Both the position numbers and the translations under genes were made by a program. Source: Oscillibacter hominis (GTDB lineage: Bacteria; Bacillota; Clostridia; Oscillospirales; Oscillospiraceae). From it: a DNA stretch of 64,000 bases. How positions within the stretch are numbered: the first letter of the stretch is position 1; the number at the start of each line of letters is the position of its first letter. The DNA lies in the NCBI RefSeq assembly GCF_014334055.1, contig NZ_CP060490.1, positions 2,759,724 through 2,823,723 on the forward strand, read 5' to 3'. This document shows, piece by piece, positions 63,935 through 64,000 of this stretch. The notes under the pieces were generated by a model. The model worked only from the letters and a program-made list of their open reading frames with translations, did not search any database and was not told the origin of the DNA.

Positions 63935-64000
63935 GTTCGGCCGCCTGCCGCGGCAGCGCTTACCGTATCATACGTACATTTGAGCCAAATTTGTGAATGG

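Overview
The window looks like a chromosomal segment of a GC-rich, low-redox Firmicute, most likely a gut Clostridium-type organism of the Oscillospiraceae. The evidence is strong Shine-Dalgarno sites in front of nearly every gene, frequent GTG/TTG starts, Clostridia-style gene orders (SRP RNA-dnaX-ybaB; rplI-dnaB-tilS-hpt-ftsH), a TrkA/TrkH potassium system, GdpP, arginine deiminase genes and a split ThrE exporter. I see no prophage, transposase, CRISPR array or rRNA. The family placement is an inference from gene content.

Layout. 1-1344: an ECF-type sigma factor with a partial membrane partner that runs off the left edge (minus strand). 1345-3046: MgtE magnesium transporter behind an M-box riboswitch, terminator and promoter (minus). 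3174-8582: radC-uvrB and four small or membrane genes (plus). 8535-9073: a divergent small gene and XRE regulator around a perfect palindrome. 9114-15886: uvrA, a duplicated uvrA tail, a GNAT protein, recD2 and comFC. 16013-17041: a solitary mreB-like gene. 17102-21179: a minus-strand operon of ApbE flavinyltransferase, NusG-II protein, Gx membrane protein, SpoVK-like AAA ATPase and a D-2-hydroxyacid dehydrogenase. 21448-22201: a membrane protein that appears split. 22248-26378: DUF4127 lipoprotein, ybaB, dnaX and SRP RNA. 26411-28495: tRNA-Ala(CGC), a structured intergenic stretch, a 44-residue membrane protein and two tandem DUF3841 proteins.

28566-36594 holds TrkA/TrkH, then divergently KdpD/KdpE without any kdpFABC, then the c-di-AMP phosphodiesterase GdpP. 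Three proteins here (TrkA with its RCK_C domain, KdpD with a near-perfect c-di-AMP-type USP motif, and GdpP) belong to families tied to c-di-AMP and potassium, so this looks like a physical potassium/c-di-AMP neighbourhood. 36607-42237 is the housekeeping run rplI-dnaB-tilS-hpt-ftsH. 42717-47641 is a complete branched-chain amino-acid ABC transporter whose LivG carries an extra segment of about 60 residues, followed by a lipoprotein.

48459-52137 is an arginine deiminase set (arcA, arcB, YfcC-type transporter) without carbamate kinase. 52346-53615 is the two-part ThrE exporter, and 53657-54124 a nucleoside deaminase. 54500-59773 is one 1757-residue signalling protein combining an EAL domain, an intact GGDEF, a degenerate GGDEF, a histidine-kinase core with Arg instead of His, and a receiver. 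The right end holds a YdcZ-type transporter divergent from a Crp/Fnr regulator, and gap divergent from a LacI-family regulator with a cre-like operator at the predicted gap start site.

The items most worth a second look are the potassium/c-di-AMP cluster, the giant c-di-GMP protein, the ApbE/NusG-II/Gx operon (possible extracellular electron transfer), the duplicated uvrA tail, and the structured intergenic region with the tiny membrane protein near 26.6-27.2 kb.
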